Below are positions 4,865 to 5,093 of a stretch of 5,093 bases of DNA, one piece after another. Origin of the DNA: Nanobdellota archaeon (GTDB lineage: Archaea > Nanobdellota > Nanobdellia > Pacearchaeales > GW2011-AR1); the NCBI GenBank assembly GCA_030704765.1, contig JAUYDD010000220.1, forward strand, positions 1-5,093. The letters are read 5' to 3'. Under the pieces are notes generated by a model. That model was not told where the DNA came from and did not search any database. It saw nothing but the letters and a program-made list of their open reading frames with translations. Made by a program: the position numbers and the translations under genes. The first letter of the stretch is position 1, and every line of letters starts with the position of its first letter.

Positions 4865-5093
4865 TTTTTTCCGTCTCATTCAAATTTTTCAATTTGAAGA
4901 TAAAGAAAAAATCTATATGATAAAGGAGATTTGATTTTTTCTGTCTCATTCAAATTTTTCAATTTGAAGATAAAGAAAAAATCTATATGATAAAGGAGAT
5001 TTGATTTTTTCCGTCTCATTCAAATTTTTCAATTTGAAGATAAAGAAAAAATCTATATGATAAAGGAGATTTGATTTTTTCCGTCTCATTCAA
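4828..5093. repeat. 70-bp tandem repeat starting in the elp3 3' end
   Basis: A 70-bp unit recurs head to tail at 4829-4898, 4899-4968, 4969-5038 and 5039-5093 (cut by the window end). Units are identical apart from C4872, which is T in the second copy (4942). Each unit carries the last 11 codons and stop of elp3, a six-T run after the stop, then an 8-bp hairpin (TTCAAATT, TTTC loop, AATTTGAA; 4879-4898 in unit 1) whose right arm ends exactly at the unit boundary. Later copies have no open frame beyond a five-codon fragment. This looks like slippage or duplication of the gene's 3' end with its terminator. There are no spacers, so it is not CRISPR. As it reaches the window end, an assembly artefact cannot be excluded. 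Confidence 0.9.
4865..4898 (+). terminator. elp3 terminator: T-run plus hairpin
   Basis: Six Ts (4865-4870) follow the elp3 stop directly, and an 8-bp AT-rich hairpin lies at 4879-4898. The T-run alone could end transcription in an archaeon. The element recurs in each downstream 70-bp unit, which would give several terminators in series. Confidence 0.5.

Noticed and set aside
4899..5093. CRISPR array or a series of small genes in the 70-bp repeats
   Set aside because: There are no unique spacers between units, and each later unit holds only a five-codon ATG frame before the copied elp3 stop.

Overview
The window looks like a piece of an AT-rich archaeal genome, probably a DPANN lineage (Woesearchaeota/Pacearchaeota-like). 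This rests on four things seen in the sequence: an archaeal-type glutamyl-tRNA synthetase, a pilin-like protein with an archaeal class III signal sequence, a wHTH-nucleotidyltransferase/HEPN pair, and an archaeal Elp3. Promoters look archaeal (TATA boxes about 25 nt before leaderless starts), and two genes have strong Shine-Dalgarno sites. The lineage is an inference from protein style, compact enzymes and base composition. All five genes are on the + strand.

Layout. Positions 1-140 hold no gene but carry two palindromes: a 20-nt one at 5-24 and a three-tier hairpin at 57-134 ending in a T-run. They resemble subterminal hairpins of IS200/IS605-type elements or strong terminators. Next come gltX (177-1598), a secreted pilin/archaellin-like protein (1678-2139) and a T-rich terminator tract. 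The 231-nt intergenic region that follows contains two arrays of three half-sites each, which look like operators. They precede a two-gene operon of a wHTH + minimal nucleotidyltransferase protein (2371-2940) and a HEPN-domain protein (2942-3460), which resembles a MntA/HepT toxin-antitoxin module. Elp3 (3476-4864) follows after 15 nt. The last codons of elp3 form the first unit of a 70-bp tandem repeat that runs off the window end (4828-5093, about 3.8 copies).

How the genes relate. gltX and elp3 are both tRNA-centred housekeeping genes: charging of tRNA-Glu, and cm5U34 wobble modification. Both appear compacted: GluRS lacks much of the usual anticodon-binding barrel, and Elp3 lacks the usual N-terminal extension. 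The HTH-MNT/HEPN pair is a self-contained, probably autoregulated module that sits between the pilin gene and elp3. The most notable points are the paired operator arrays, the non-canonical catalytic residues of the MNT/HEPN pair, the compact GluRS, and the tandem repeat that copies the 3' end of elp3. I see no clearly novel multi-gene system. The toxin-antitoxin-like module with its double operator is the best candidate for something not fully described.
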